From assembly GCA_964350145.1 (NCBI GenBank), contig CAYGJL010000017.1, forward strand, positions 1 to 63,789: 63,789 nt of DNA. The letters run 5' to 3'. A program made the position numbers and the translations under genes. Position 1 is the first letter of the stretch. Each line of letters begins with the position of its first letter. Source of the DNA: JACDCY01 sp964350145 (GTDB lineage Bacteria > Gemmatimonadota > Gemmatimonadetes > Gemmatimonadales > Gemmatimonadaceae). Below, piece after piece: positions 16,019-24,539 of this stretch. A model generated the notes under the pieces. The model was not told where the DNA came from, made no database searches, and saw only the letters and a program-made list of their open reading frames with translations.

Positions 16019-17358
16019 CCACCTCGCTCGACAATGAGCTGCTTCTCGAAGCCGCCGCGGCGCTGCGGGAGGCCAACATCGCCTTCGCGGCGGCGCACCC
16101 CGGCGAAGGTCCCGGCAGACAGCCCGTACACACCGTTTACGGCGGCGCTCAGCTGTTCACGGCCGACACCGCCTCCAAGCTCGGCTCCGTCGCGCTCCGC
16201 GCGCTCGACACGTACGCGCCGGACGCGGCCGCCCTCGGCCGCGCGCTGAGCATCTCCGAGCATCCCGCGATCGAGACGATCGAGCGCCGGGTGCGCGACA
16301 AGCTCACGCGTGAGCCGATCGAGGATTTTCGGATCGACTTCGAGGACGGCTACGGCAACCGGCCCGACGCGGAGGAAGACGGCCACGCTGCGGCCGTCGC
16401 CGGCGAGCTGGCGAAGGGGATGCGCGACCACACGCTCCCGCCGTTCATCGGGATGCGGGTCAAGCCGCTCAATGAAGAGCTGCGCGCGCGGAGCGTTCGA
16501 ACGCTCGATTTGGTTTACACCGGGCTCGCCGAGTCGGGCGGAATGCCGGACAGATGGATAGTGACGATCCCCAAGATCACCATCATCGAGCAGGTGGAGT
16601 TCACGGTCGTGGTTCTCCGGCAACTGGAGCGCAAGCTGGGGCTCCCCGCGGGGACTCTAAAGTTCGAAGCGATGGTGGAGACTCCGCAGATCGTGCTCGA
16701 CTCGAGCGGCCGGTCGCTGCTTCCGCGCCTGCTGGACGCGTCGGACGGCCGTCTGCGCGGCGCGCACTTCGGCACGTACGACTACACCGCCGGGATCAAC
16801 ATCACGGCCGCGCAGCAACAGATGCAGCACCCGGCCTGCGAGTTCGCCAAACACTTCATGCAGGCCGCGTTCGCCGAATCCGAGGTGTGGCTGTCCGACG
16901 GCTCGACCACGGTGATGCCCGTTCCAGTGCACCGGGAGGCGAAGGACGGCCCCGCGCTGACGAAGCAGCAACAGGCGGACAACGCGGCGAGCGTACACGC
17001 CGCCTGGAAAATGCACTTCGACGACGTGCGGCACTCACTCGCGGGCGGATTCTATCAGGGGTGGGACCTGCATCCGGCTCAGCTCGTGACCCGCTATGCC
17101 GCGCTGTACAGCTTCTTCCTCGACGGGATTGACGCGGCCGGCGTGCGACTGAAGAACTTCGTCTCGAAGGCCGCGCAGGCCACGCTCGTCGGCGACGTGT
17201 TCGACGACGCGGCCACAGGCCAGGGGCTGCTGAACTTCTTCCTCCGCGGAATCAACTCCGGCGCGATCACTGAAGAGGAAGCGCTACGCATGACGGGCCT
17301 GACGGAAGAGGATTTCCGCGGCCGCTCGTTCGTCAAGATCATGCGGACGAAGAGGTGA
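16015..17358 (+). CDS. DUF6986 family, CitE/HpcH aldolase-like protein
   Basis: This 447-residue protein of the HpcH/HpaI aldolase (CitE-like TIM barrel) superfamily is often labelled only as an aldolase or DUF6986. The metal-binding Asp/Glu probably sit in FRIDFEDGYGNRPDAEEDGH near residue 115 and KFEAMVETPQIV near residue 215; GMRVKPL carries a likely substrate-binding Arg. Other conserved blocks are GTYDYTAGINITAAQQ and HFDDVRHSLAGGFYQGWDLHP. Both ends overlap its neighbours (ATGA with guaD, GTGA with puuD), so it is co-translated with purine genes. CitE relatives use CoA esters or glyoxylate-type substrates. A role in glyoxylate or ureidoglycolate handling is an inference from context. 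Confidence 0.8.
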   Translation: MTTSLDNELLLEAAAALREANIAFAAAHPGEGPGRQPVHTVYGGAQLFTADTASKLGSVALRALDTYAPDAAALGRALSISEHPAIETIERRVRDKLTREPIEDFRIDFEDGYGNRPDAEEDGHAAAVAGELAKGMRDHTLPPFIGMRVKPLNEELRARSVRTLDLVYTGLAESGGMPDRWIVTIPKITIIEQVEFTVVVLRQLERKLGLPAGTLKFEAMVETPQIVLDSSGRSLLPRLLDASDGRLRGAHFGTYDYTAGINITAAQQQMQHPACEFAKHFMQAAFAESEVWLSDGSTTVMPVPVHREAKDGPALTKQQQADNAASVHAAWKMHFDDVRHSLAGGFYQGWDLHPAQLVTRYAALYSFFLDGIDAAGVRLKNFVSKAAQATLVGDVFDDAATGQGLLNFFLRGINSGAITEEEALRMTGLTEEDFRGRSFVKIMRTKR

Positions 17359-18545
17359 GTGGAGCAGGCTGGGAGATCGTCGACCTCGTAGCGCGCTGGG
17401 TGCACGTCATCGCCGGCATCATGTGGGTCGGCAACTCCCTCCTCTTTAACTGGCTCGACCGCAACCTCGAGCGCCCGAAAGACGCGGCGCCCGGCTCGCT
17501 CGGCGAGATCTGGCTGCTGCACAGCGGCGCGTTCTACTATGTGGACAAGACGCTGCTCGGCGGCCGCGCTCTGCCGCGCCCGCTGCACTGGTTCGTCGTG
17601 CAAGCGATGACGACGTGGGGGAGCGGCCTCGCGCTGCTGATTGCCGTGTACTGGGCCGGCGGCCGCGCGGCCATGGCCGATCCTGGAGTCGCGCAGCTGA
17701 GCCATGGCCAGGCCGTCCTCGTCGGCATCGCCGCAATCGTGCTCGGCTCGGCGTTGTACGACGCGATGCAACGAACGGTGGCGACCCGCGCGCCCCGCCT
17801 CGCAAGCGCCGTCTGGATGACCGGGCTCACGGCGATATCGATCGCACTCACGCAGCTACTCAGCGGGCGCGCAGCGTTCCTCCATGTCGGCGCGATGCTC
17901 GGAACGATTATGGCCATGAACGTGGCGCACACGATCATGCCTTCGCAGAGGCAACTGGTGGCTTCGGTGGACGGCGGCGCCGGCGCGGACCCGGCCGTCA
18001 GCGCGCGCGCCAAGCTCGTCTCGATCCACAACAACTACTTCGTGTTCCCCGTGATCGTGCTGATGGTGAGCAGCCACTTTCCCAACATCTACGCCAATCG
18101 CCTGAGCTGGCTGCTGCTGCTGATTCTCGTCGCCGGCGGGGCGGCCGTGCGCCACGTGCTCAACGTCCGCTACACGATGCCGCGGTGGCCGGCGGTTCTC
18201 GCGGCGACGATCGTAGCCGGGGTCGCCGCGCTATACGGAACGGTGCGACTCGGGGCGGCGCCGTCTCTTCCGGACGCCGCGGATTTGTCGGCACCCGTGA
18301 CCTTCGCGGATGTCCGCAGCGTCATCGACCGCCGCTGCACCGTGTGTCATTCCGCGCGGCCGAGCGACATGACGTTCGGCGCCGCGCCGGGCGGGGTAAA
18401 GTTCGACACGCCCGAGGAGATCGAGTCGCATGCGACGCGCATCCACGAGCGCGCCGTGCTTACCAGGACGATGCCGCCGGCGAACAAGACGGCGATGAGC
18501 GACGCGGAGCGGGCGCTGCTCGAAGGCTGGATTGGTCAACGCTGA
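17355..18545 (+). CDS. puuD: Membrane urate hydroxylase PuuD with C-terminal cytochrome c domain
   Basis: This 396-residue urate-oxidising enzyme converts urate to 5-hydroxyisourate at the cytoplasmic membrane. The N-terminal DUF989 region has about eight helices and the signature WVHVIAGIMWVGNSLLFNWLD near residue 15. The last 90 residues form a cytochrome c domain with the haem motif CTVCH near residue 325 and a probable distal Met in RTMPPANKT. The family is thought to pass electrons through this haem domain instead of making peroxide. It starts with GTG overlapping the DUF6986 stop. It is convergent with uraH, which encodes the next enzyme. No soluble uricase is present in the window. Confidence 0.93.
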   Translation: MSGAGWEIVDLVARWVHVIAGIMWVGNSLLFNWLDRNLERPKDAAPGSLGEIWLLHSGAFYYVDKTLLGGRALPRPLHWFVVQAMTTWGSGLALLIAVYWAGGRAAMADPGVAQLSHGQAVLVGIAAIVLGSALYDAMQRTVATRAPRLASAVWMTGLTAISIALTQLLSGRAAFLHVGAMLGTIMAMNVAHTIMPSQRQLVASVDGGAGADPAVSARAKLVSIHNNYFVFPVIVLMVSSHFPNIYANRLSWLLLLILVAGGAAVRHVLNVRYTMPRWPAVLAATIVAGVAALYGTVRLGAAPSLPDAADLSAPVTFADVRSVIDRRCTVCHSARPSDMTFGAAPGGVKFDTPEEIESHATRIHERAVLTRTMPPANKTAMSDAERALLEGWIGQR

Positions 18546-18564
18546 CCGGGCGGCTCGAGCCTGC

Positions 18565-18885
18565 TCAGCTCCCGCGGTACGTGGAGTAGCCGAACGGGCT
18601 GATCAGCAAGGGCACGTGATAGTGCTCGTTCTCGCCGATCCGGAAGTTGACCGTGATCTCCGTATAGAAAGAGTCGCGTCCGGCGGCGGTGAAGTACTCG
18701 TTCACCAGAAATCGCAGGCGGTAGACGCCGGATTTCGGCGTGCTGGCCTTGATCTCGGGGACGCGTCCGTCCGCGTCGGTCACTCCCGTTAAGAGAATGT
18801 CCGCGCCCTGCTCGAGCGTGACCCGGATCCCCTGCGCAGGCCGGCCGAGCGAGATGTCGAGAACGTGGGTGCTGAGCGTGCTCAC
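18565..18885 (-). CDS. uraH: 5-hydroxyisourate hydrolase (transthyretin-related)
   Basis: This 106-residue transthyretin-like protein opens the ring of 5-hydroxyisourate to give OHCU. It begins STHVLDISLGRPA, the expected N-terminal motif with the catalytic His, and ends in the family signature YSTYRGS. It is the product-consumer of the convergent puuD, 19 bp away. The GTG start at 18885 overlaps the uraD stop (GTGA). No signal peptide is present, so it is cytoplasmic. Length matches the family (105-125). Confidence 0.96.
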   Translation of the reverse strand: MSTLSTHVLDISLGRPAQGIRVTLEQGADILLTGVTDADGRVPEIKASTPKSGVYRLRFLVNEYFTAAGRDSFYTEITVNFRIGENEHYHVPLLISPFGYSTYRGS

Positions 18886-19409
18886 ACTGCGTCTCCTTGT
18901 TGTCCGAGCAGTTTCTCCAACCTTAATCGCGTGATCCTGCGCTGCTCCTCGGCCGCGACGGACAGCTCCGTGTCCGGATCGTTGCGCAGCCGCTCCATCA
19001 CCGTCGCGAGCAGCTCCTCGGCTGTTCGCCCGCTCGCGCAGACTATATAGATGTAACCGAACCGCCGCTCGTAGTCGCGGTTCGCGTTCGCAAGTGCATG
19101 CCGCACGTCGTCGCGCGCGTCGCCCACGCCGGCCTGCTCCCCCGCCGCCCACGCCGCGCCGCGCTCGCTCTGTGGCCGGACGCTGCGCTGCTCCCCGATT
19201 CGCGGATGATGCGAGAACGCTTCCCGCCAGTCATCGGGGCCGAGGGATCGCCAGATCTCGTCGGCCGTCGCGAGCAGCCGCTCCATCGAGCCGAACGGTC
19301 GCCGCGCCACCATCGCCGAGATCCAGCGAGTGGAGCCGCAGCAATCGCCCAGCAGCTGCGACGCACGCTCCGATGGCAGGAGGTCGAGCTGCGCGACGGT
19401 CGCGCTCAC
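18882..19409 (-). CDS. uraD: 2-oxo-4-hydroxy-4-carboxy-5-ureidoimidazoline (OHCU) decarboxylase
   Basis: This protein of about 175 residues decarboxylates OHCU to S-allantoin. The family motif HHPRIGE near residue 70 contains the catalytic His, and the C-terminal part has RRFGYIYIVCASGRTAEELL. The GTG at 19409 (SATVAQLDLLPSERASQLL) is chosen because it begins 10 bases after the allantoicase stop and matches the family N-terminus; the frame extends further into the allantoicase gene without similarity. It lies between allantoicase and uraH genes in one leftward operon. Confidence 0.94.
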   Translation of the reverse strand: MSATVAQLDLLPSERASQLLGDCCGSTRWISAMVARRPFGSMERLLATADEIWRSLGPDDWREAFSHHPRIGEQRSVRPQSERGAAWAAGEQAGVGDARDDVRHALANANRDYERRFGYIYIVCASGRTAEELLATVMERLRNDPDTELSVAAEEQRRITRLRLEKLLGQQGDAV

Positions 19410-19419
19410 GTCCGAATTC

Positions 19420-20439
19420 TCACCCGCGCGATGCCGCGCGGCCGAACAGCCGCAGGCGGGCGACGCCACCGTCGGGGTAGATGTTCAGTCGCACGTGCGT
19501 CGCGGGCGTCGCGCGCAGATCGTCCCATCGGTGCCGCGCGTCCGCCTCGAGTGCTGCCTTTGGCAGGAGCTCTTCCCAACACGCCGTCGCCGCGTCGAAC
19601 GAGTCGCCCGCATCACAGCACTCCAGCATCGCGCTCCCCGGCGCGTTGCCTTTGAAGTGATCGGTGTCGAGGTCTATCCGCCCGATCACGCCCCGCCTCG
19701 CGAGCTTGATGATGGCCCAGTCGTGTCCCGGCCCGCGACGCCGTTTCGTCTCCCAGCCGTCGCCCATGTGAGTCGAGCTGCCGGGAATGATCAGGTTCTG
19801 CCGGTTGCCGTAGTGCATGTCGCTGCAGGAGACGACGAATCCGCCGTTGGCCATGGCGGCGAGATCCACCTCCGCGTCCTGCTCGAACAGCCGCTCGTCC
19901 GGAACGACTTCCCCGTGCACGCGCAGGCGCGCCACGCCGCCATCGGGAAAAATGTTGAGCCTCACGTGCGTGACGCGCCCGTTGCCGTCGATCGCAAACG
20001 AGTTCACCGCGTCGCCCTTCAGCGCTGACTTTGCGAGCAGCGGCCGCCAGGGAATGTCGTCCCGCGCGATCCGCTCGCCGGGCACCGGATCGTCCACGGC
20101 GCACGCGTCGATGCCGGCGTGCTCCGGATAGTTCCCCGTGAAATAGCTCGTGTCGATCACGACGCCCCGCACGATTCCGGGGATGCCGAGCTTGACTATC
20201 GCCCAGTCGTGCCCCGCTTCCCGGCGGCGGCGCGTTTCCCACCCATCCATCCACTTGCCGCGGTCGGTGTACTCGCCCTCCCGCCACTCCGGTTTGCCGG
20301 GCTTGATCAGCGACTCCTTGGGGGCGAAAAAATCGTCGTTGGCGGCGACGACCTCGGCGCCAAACCGCTCGGCCGCGAGGTCCGGCAGGTCGGTAAACGC
20401 GGGGAGTGGCGCTTGCCGGGTAGCAGGTTCCGCAATCAT
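19420..20439 (-). CDS. alc: Allantoicase
   Basis: This 339-residue enzyme hydrolyses allantoate to ureidoglycolate and urea. Two homologous beta-jellyroll repeats are visible: first WMDGWETRRRREAGHDWAIV with THVRLNIFPDGGVARLR, then MGDGWETKRRRGPGHDWAII with THVRLNIYPDGGVARLR. This duplication is the hallmark of Alc. It is the first gene of the alc-uraD-uraH operon, and its start lies only 29 bp from the divergent sulP start, so the two share a very short control region. Confidence 0.96.
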   Translation of the reverse strand: MIAEPATRQAPLPAFTDLPDLAAERFGAEVVAANDDFFAPKESLIKPGKPEWREGEYTDRGKWMDGWETRRRREAGHDWAIVKLGIPGIVRGVVIDTSYFTGNYPEHAGIDACAVDDPVPGERIARDDIPWRPLLAKSALKGDAVNSFAIDGNGRVTHVRLNIFPDGGVARLRVHGEVVPDERLFEQDAEVDLAAMANGGFVVSCSDMHYGNRQNLIIPGSSTHMGDGWETKRRRGPGHDWAIIKLARRGVIGRIDLDTDHFKGNAPGSAMLECCDAGDSFDAATACWEELLPKAALEADARHRWDDLRATPATHVRLNIYPDGGVARLRLFGRAASRG

Positions 20440-20468
20440 CGACCGTAATGTAACGGTACTTTTAGGCA

Positions 20469-22205
20469 GTGTTCGTCCCCAAGATCGTCACCGCGCTGAA
20501 GACCTACGACCGCGAGCAGCTGGTCGCGGACACCGTTGCGGGGATGATCGTCGGCGTCGTTGCGCTGCCGCTGGCAATAGCGTTCGCCGTGGCGAGCGGC
20601 GTCACCCCTGACCGCGGACTCTGGACGGCGGTCATCGCCGGCTTTCTCATCAGCGCGCTCGGCGGATCGCGCGTGCAGATCGGCGGGCCCACCGGCGCGT
20701 TCGTCGTCATCGTGTACGGGATCGTGCAGCAGCACGGCATCGCCGGCCTCATGATCGCCACGGTGATGGCCGGAGTCATCCTCGTGCTGATGGGCGTCTT
20801 CAAGCTCGGCGGCATGGTGAAGTTCATTCCGCACCCGGTCATCACGGGCTTCACCGCGGGAATCGCCGTCATCATCTTCTCGGGCGAGGTGAAGAACCTC
20901 CTCGGCCTGCACATGGGCGAGGTGCCTGCCGGCTTCGTCGGCAAGTGGTCGGCGTACGCGGAGCACGCGACCGGCTACACGCCGGCCGCGGTGGGCGTCT
21001 CCGCCCTCACGCTTGCGGTGATCGCGCTGTGGCCGAAGGTCAACCGGCGGATCCCCGGGATGTTGATCGCGCTGCTGCTCGCCACCGCGGTCACCCGGAT
21101 CATGAATCTCCCCGTCGAGACCATCGGAAGCAGGTTCGGCGAGCTGAGCACGTCCTTTCCGCGGCCGGAGCTGCCGGCCGTATCGTTCGCGACGATCACG
21201 GCGCTGGTCGGGCCCGCGTTCACCATTGCCGTGCTGGGCGCCATCGAGTCCCTGCTGTCGGCGGTGGTGGCGGACGGCATGATAGGTGGACGACACCGCT
21301 CGAACATGGAGCTGATCGCGCAGGGCGTTGCGAACATCGTCGTTCCTATCTTCGGCGGAATGCCCGCGACCGGCGCGATCGCGCGGACGGCGACGAACGT
21401 GAAAAACGGCGGCCGGACGCCCGTGGCCGGGATCGTCCACGCGCTCACGCTTTTGCTCATCACGCTGTTCGTGGGAAAGTGGGCATCGCTGATTCCGATG
21501 GCGACGCTGGCGGCGATCCTCGTCGTGGTCAGCTACCACATGAGCGGGTGGCGGACGTTCCGCGCCGAGCTGAGGTCGCCCAAGAGCGACGTGCTCGTTC
21601 TGCTGACGACGTTCTCGCTGACCGTCCTCGTGGACCTGACCGTGGCGATCAGCGTGGGCATGGTGCTGGCGGCGTTCTTGTTCATCCGCCGCATGGCGGA
21701 GGTGACGAACATCAGCGCGGTCACCCGCGAGCTGGGCGAAGAGTTGTTCGACACCGAGGGCGGCGACTTCTACCAGACGGATCCGAACGGCGTCCGCCGC
21801 AGGCGCATACCGGCGGGCGTCGAGGTGTACGAGATCAACGGCCCGTTCTTCTTCGGCGCGGCGGAGATGTTCAAGGAAACGCTCGCGCAGATCGCGGACA
21901 AGCCGAAGGTCCTCGTGATCCGCATGCGGGACGTGCTCGCGCTCGATTCCACCGGAATGCACGCGCTCAAGGACGTGGTGCATCGCAGCCGTCGCGACGG
22001 GACGACGGTGCTGCTCTCCGACGTCCACATGCAGCCGCTCGTGGCTCTGACCGGCTCGCCGATTCTGGCCGAGATAGGAAGGGAGAACCTCTTCGCCAAC
22101 CTGGACGACGCGCTCAACCACGCGCGCACGGTGATCGGCTTGCCGACGCAGCCGGCGCCCGAGGGCGCGCGGCCGACGGTGCGGCGGGCGGGAACTGGTG
22201 ACTAG
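20469..22205 (+). CDS. SulP-family anion transporter with STAS domain
   Basis: This 578-residue membrane protein has the SulP N-terminal signature (VADTVAGMIVGVVALPLAIAFA), multiple helices of the 7+7 inverted-repeat fold, and the motif IGGPTGAFVVIVYGIV. A C-terminal cytoplasmic STAS domain starts near residue 455 (VEVYEINGPFFFGAAEMF) with the conserved ALDSTGMHALKDV segment. Known relatives carry sulfate, bicarbonate or dicarboxylates. Its start, a GTG, is 29 bp from the divergent alc start, which makes uptake of a purine breakdown product worth considering. SulP shares its fold with xanthine/uracil permeases, but the substrate cannot be read from sequence. Its TAG stop lies inside a heptamer array. 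Confidence 0.9.
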   Translation: MFVPKIVTALKTYDREQLVADTVAGMIVGVVALPLAIAFAVASGVTPDRGLWTAVIAGFLISALGGSRVQIGGPTGAFVVIVYGIVQQHGIAGLMIATVMAGVILVLMGVFKLGGMVKFIPHPVITGFTAGIAVIIFSGEVKNLLGLHMGEVPAGFVGKWSAYAEHATGYTPAAVGVSALTLAVIALWPKVNRRIPGMLIALLLATAVTRIMNLPVETIGSRFGELSTSFPRPELPAVSFATITALVGPAFTIAVLGAIESLLSAVVADGMIGGRHRSNMELIAQGVANIVVPIFGGMPATGAIARTATNVKNGGRTPVAGIVHALTLLLITLFVGKWASLIPMATLAAILVVVSYHMSGWRTFRAELRSPKSDVLVLLTTFSLTVLVDLTVAISVGMVLAAFLFIRRMAEVTNISAVTRELGEELFDTEGGDFYQTDPNGVRRRRIPAGVEVYEINGPFFFGAAEMFKETLAQIADKPKVLVIRMRDVLALDSTGMHALKDVVHRSRRDGTTVLLSDVHMQPLVALTGSPILAEIGRENLFANLDDALNHARTVIGLPTQPAPEGARPTVRRAGTGD

Positions 22206-22235
22206 TGGCTAGTGACTAGTGACTAGTAACTGACC
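22194..22235. repeat. Heptamer array, ACTAGTG type
   Basis: Six units read ACTGGTG, ACTAGTG, GCTAGTG, ACTAGTG, ACTAGTA and ACTGACC. The second unit supplies the TAG stop of the SulP gene. The array ends one base before the stop of the convergent allantoinase gene, so it fills the whole space between two converging genes. Confidence 0.85.
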
Positions 22236-22236
22236 G

Positions 22237-23535
22237 CTAGACGCCGAAGACCTGACGGCCGCCGACGTACGTCGCGCGCATCACACCAAACAGCTCCCGG
22301 CCCGCGTAGGGCGTCACCGGGTGGCGATGGAAGAGCTCTGCTGGATTCACTACAAAGCTCTCGTCCGGGTCCCATAGCACGATGTCGGCGTCGTAGCCCT
22401 CGGCGATTGCTCCTTTTCTGTCGGCTAGCCCGGCGAGGCGCGCCGGCGAGGCGCTCATCCACGTCGCGATACGCTCGGGAAGGACGCCACGCGCTCTGGC
22501 TCCCGTCCAGACCGCGGGCAGCGACAGCTGGAGGGAAGCGATTCCACCCCAAGCGGAGAAGAAATCGCCGTGCGTGCGCTTCATGTTCGGCGGACACGGT
22601 GAGTGATCGGACGCGACGAGATCGATGTCGCCGGTAATCAGCCCGTCCCAAAGCGCGTCCCGCTCGGCCCGGGACCGGATCGGCGGCGCGCACTTGTATT
22701 CGGTCGCTTCGTCAGGAATCTCCTCGGCTGCGAATGTCAGGTAGTGCGGACACGTCTCCACGGTGAGCGGAAGCCCGCGCAACTTCGCGGCTCGAATGAT
22801 CCCGAGCGAAGTGGCCGAGGACAGGTGAACTATGTGCACGGGCGCGCGAGAGCGGCTCATGATGCCGACGAGCAGCTCGATGGCAGAGTGCTCCGCCTCG
22901 ACTGGGCGGGAGGCGAGGTAATCCGCGTACGAGGAGGAGCTGCCGCCAGGGAGGAGCCGCGCGGGATCTTCCGCGTGAACCATCAGAGGCAATCCAAGAC
23001 GCGCGAGCACGGGGAACGCCTTGGCCAGGTCGCGCTCGGTCACGTGCGAAAACTCGTCCACGCCCGACGGCGAGAGGAAGCACTTGAACGCGCGCACGCC
23101 AGCGTCGCGCAGTCCTTCGAGGTCGCCCGCGTTCCCCGGCACGACGCCGCCGATGAATTCCACGTTGACCGACGTCTTGCCCACGGCTGCCGCGCGCTTG
23201 ATGTCGAGCGCGGTGACGGTCGTCGTAGCCGGTATTGAATTCAGCGGCATGTCGAGGAGCGTCGTGACGCCGCCCGCGGCCGCTGCCCGCGTCGCGGACT
23301 CGAAACCTTCCCAGTTCGTTCTACCGGGCTCGTTGACGTGCACATGCGTGTCCACGAGCCCGGGCATTACGAGCAGATCTCCCGCGTCCACGCATCGGGT
23401 GTCCGATCCGATGTCGTCCCACGGCGCAACACGCGTGATTCGACCGGACTCGATGTACACCGAAGCCGCGCGCACGCCCTCGGGCGTCAGAACCCGCCGT
23501 CCCCGAATGACCGACGGTACAGCCGTGTCGCTCAA
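22237..23535 (-). CDS. allB: Allantoinase
   Basis: This 432-residue amidohydrolase opens the allantoin ring to allantoate. The metal-binding HVHVNEPGRTNWEGFESAT segment is near residue 65, the carboxylated-Lys region is in RAFKCFLSPSG, and later His ligands are in MVHAEDP, VHIVHLSSA and the Asp of ASDHSPC. These match AllB rather than dihydroorotase or hydantoinase. The start codon is TTG at 23535 (MSDTAVPSVIRGRRVL); a GGAGG lies about 20 bases upstream, unusually far. It is transcribed toward sulP, with a heptamer array between the two stops. Confidence 0.93.
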   Translation of the reverse strand: MSDTAVPSVIRGRRVLTPEGVRAASVYIESGRITRVAPWDDIGSDTRCVDAGDLLVMPGLVDTHVHVNEPGRTNWEGFESATRAAAAGGVTTLLDMPLNSIPATTTVTALDIKRAAAVGKTSVNVEFIGGVVPGNAGDLEGLRDAGVRAFKCFLSPSGVDEFSHVTERDLAKAFPVLARLGLPLMVHAEDPARLLPGGSSSSYADYLASRPVEAEHSAIELLVGIMSRSRAPVHIVHLSSATSLGIIRAAKLRGLPLTVETCPHYLTFAAEEIPDEATEYKCAPPIRSRAERDALWDGLITGDIDLVASDHSPCPPNMKRTHGDFFSAWGGIASLQLSLPAVWTGARARGVLPERIATWMSASPARLAGLADRKGAIAEGYDADIVLWDPDESFVVNPAELFHRHPVTPYAGRELFGVMRATYVGGRQVFGV

Positions 23536-23679
23536 TGTCTGCGTAGCCGCGTTGTCCTCCGGGACGGGGAAGGTGCAATAATAGGGACGAATCGCCCGGC
23601 AAGAAGACGGTGGCCCGCCGTTGCTTCCGCCGCTAGACTGATTTCTTGCGCCGCAGTGTCACCAACAGCGTCATTTGAG

Positions 23680-24519
23680 ATGAACCGTATCCTGTCATTG
23701 CTTCTGGGGCTGGCCGCCGTGGCCGGCTCGATCCTGTCGTGCGGCGACATCATCGTGGACCCCAAGCTTCCGCCCGGCGCGACGCAGTTCACGCCGCCGA
23801 CCGTGTTTGCCACCTGGTGGGAGATGACGGAGGTCTGCTCGGGCCGCACCGGCTCACTCGACGCCGTAAGCTGGTACAAGGCCCCGGCGAACTTCTTCGT
23901 GATCGACGGGAGGCAGGTGTCGGCGTATTGGTCAGCAGGCAGCAATCAAATAGTCGTATCGGAGTCTGTCGCTCGGAATGGCCACGTCGTCCGGCACGAG
24001 ATGCTGCACGCGCTCCTCCGCAGCAAAGGCCACGCGCGCGACGATTTTCTGGAGCGCTGCGCTGGCCGAGTGGCCTGCACGACGCAATGCGTCGAAGACG
24101 CGGGCCCCGCGCCCGAAGTTCCAACTTCCGTGCCGCGCGTTCACGCGTCCATGATGGAAGTCACAATGGAGATCACGCCCATTCCCGTACGCAGCTGGGT
24201 CAACGACGGCTACTTCGCCGTGACGATCCGGGCGCGCAATCCCGCGCCGAATCCCGTACTCGTCGAGTTGCCGTCTCAGGGAACATCGCAGATTTCGTAT
24301 TCATACTTCATCATGGGTCCAAACAGCGAGTCAGGCGTAGTGCCCGCGCTCGACAACAGCGTGGCGAGCTTCGCCGCCGGGGAAACCAAGGTTCATGTCT
24401 TTGATTTCTTCGCCGACAACCAGGGGACCCGACAGGGACATATTTATCCCGGGCAATACGTGATACGAGGAACGTACGGCGGCTATTCCGCCCCTGACCT
24501 GGGGTTCCAGGCGCACTGA
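23680..24519 (+). CDS. Predicted lipoprotein with HExxH motif
   Basis: This 279-residue protein has a lipoprotein signal MNRILSLLLGLAAVAGSILSCGD (Cys21). Near residue 110 lies RHEMLHALLRSKGHARDDF: an HExxH zinc motif with a further His eight residues on, similar in style to gluzincin/metzincin-like proteins but without the HExxHxxGxxH spacing. This suggests a secreted zinc protein, possibly a peptidase; activity is not shown. The C-terminal half has the segment YVIRGTYGGYS and looks like an Ig-like beta domain. It is convergent with the xanthine dehydrogenase operon, inside the purine island but with no obvious part in it. Confidence 0.7.
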   Translation: MNRILSLLLGLAAVAGSILSCGDIIVDPKLPPGATQFTPPTVFATWWEMTEVCSGRTGSLDAVSWYKAPANFFVIDGRQVSAYWSAGSNQIVVSESVARNGHVVRHEMLHALLRSKGHARDDFLERCAGRVACTTQCVEDAGPAPEVPTSVPRVHASMMEVTMEITPIPVRSWVNDGYFAVTIRARNPAPNPVLVELPSQGTSQISYSYFIMGPNSESGVVPALDNSVASFAAGETKVHVFDFFADNQGTRQGHIYPGQYVIRGTYGGYSAPDLGFQAH

Positions 24520-24539
24520 TCCCGCTTCAGCCCCGCGAC

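Noticed and set aside
20436..22121. Minus-strand 561-codon frame opposite the SulP gene
   Set aside because: Composition (His, Arg, Asp, Glu runs) is that of a GC-rich antisense frame; the plus strand has a complete SulP protein.
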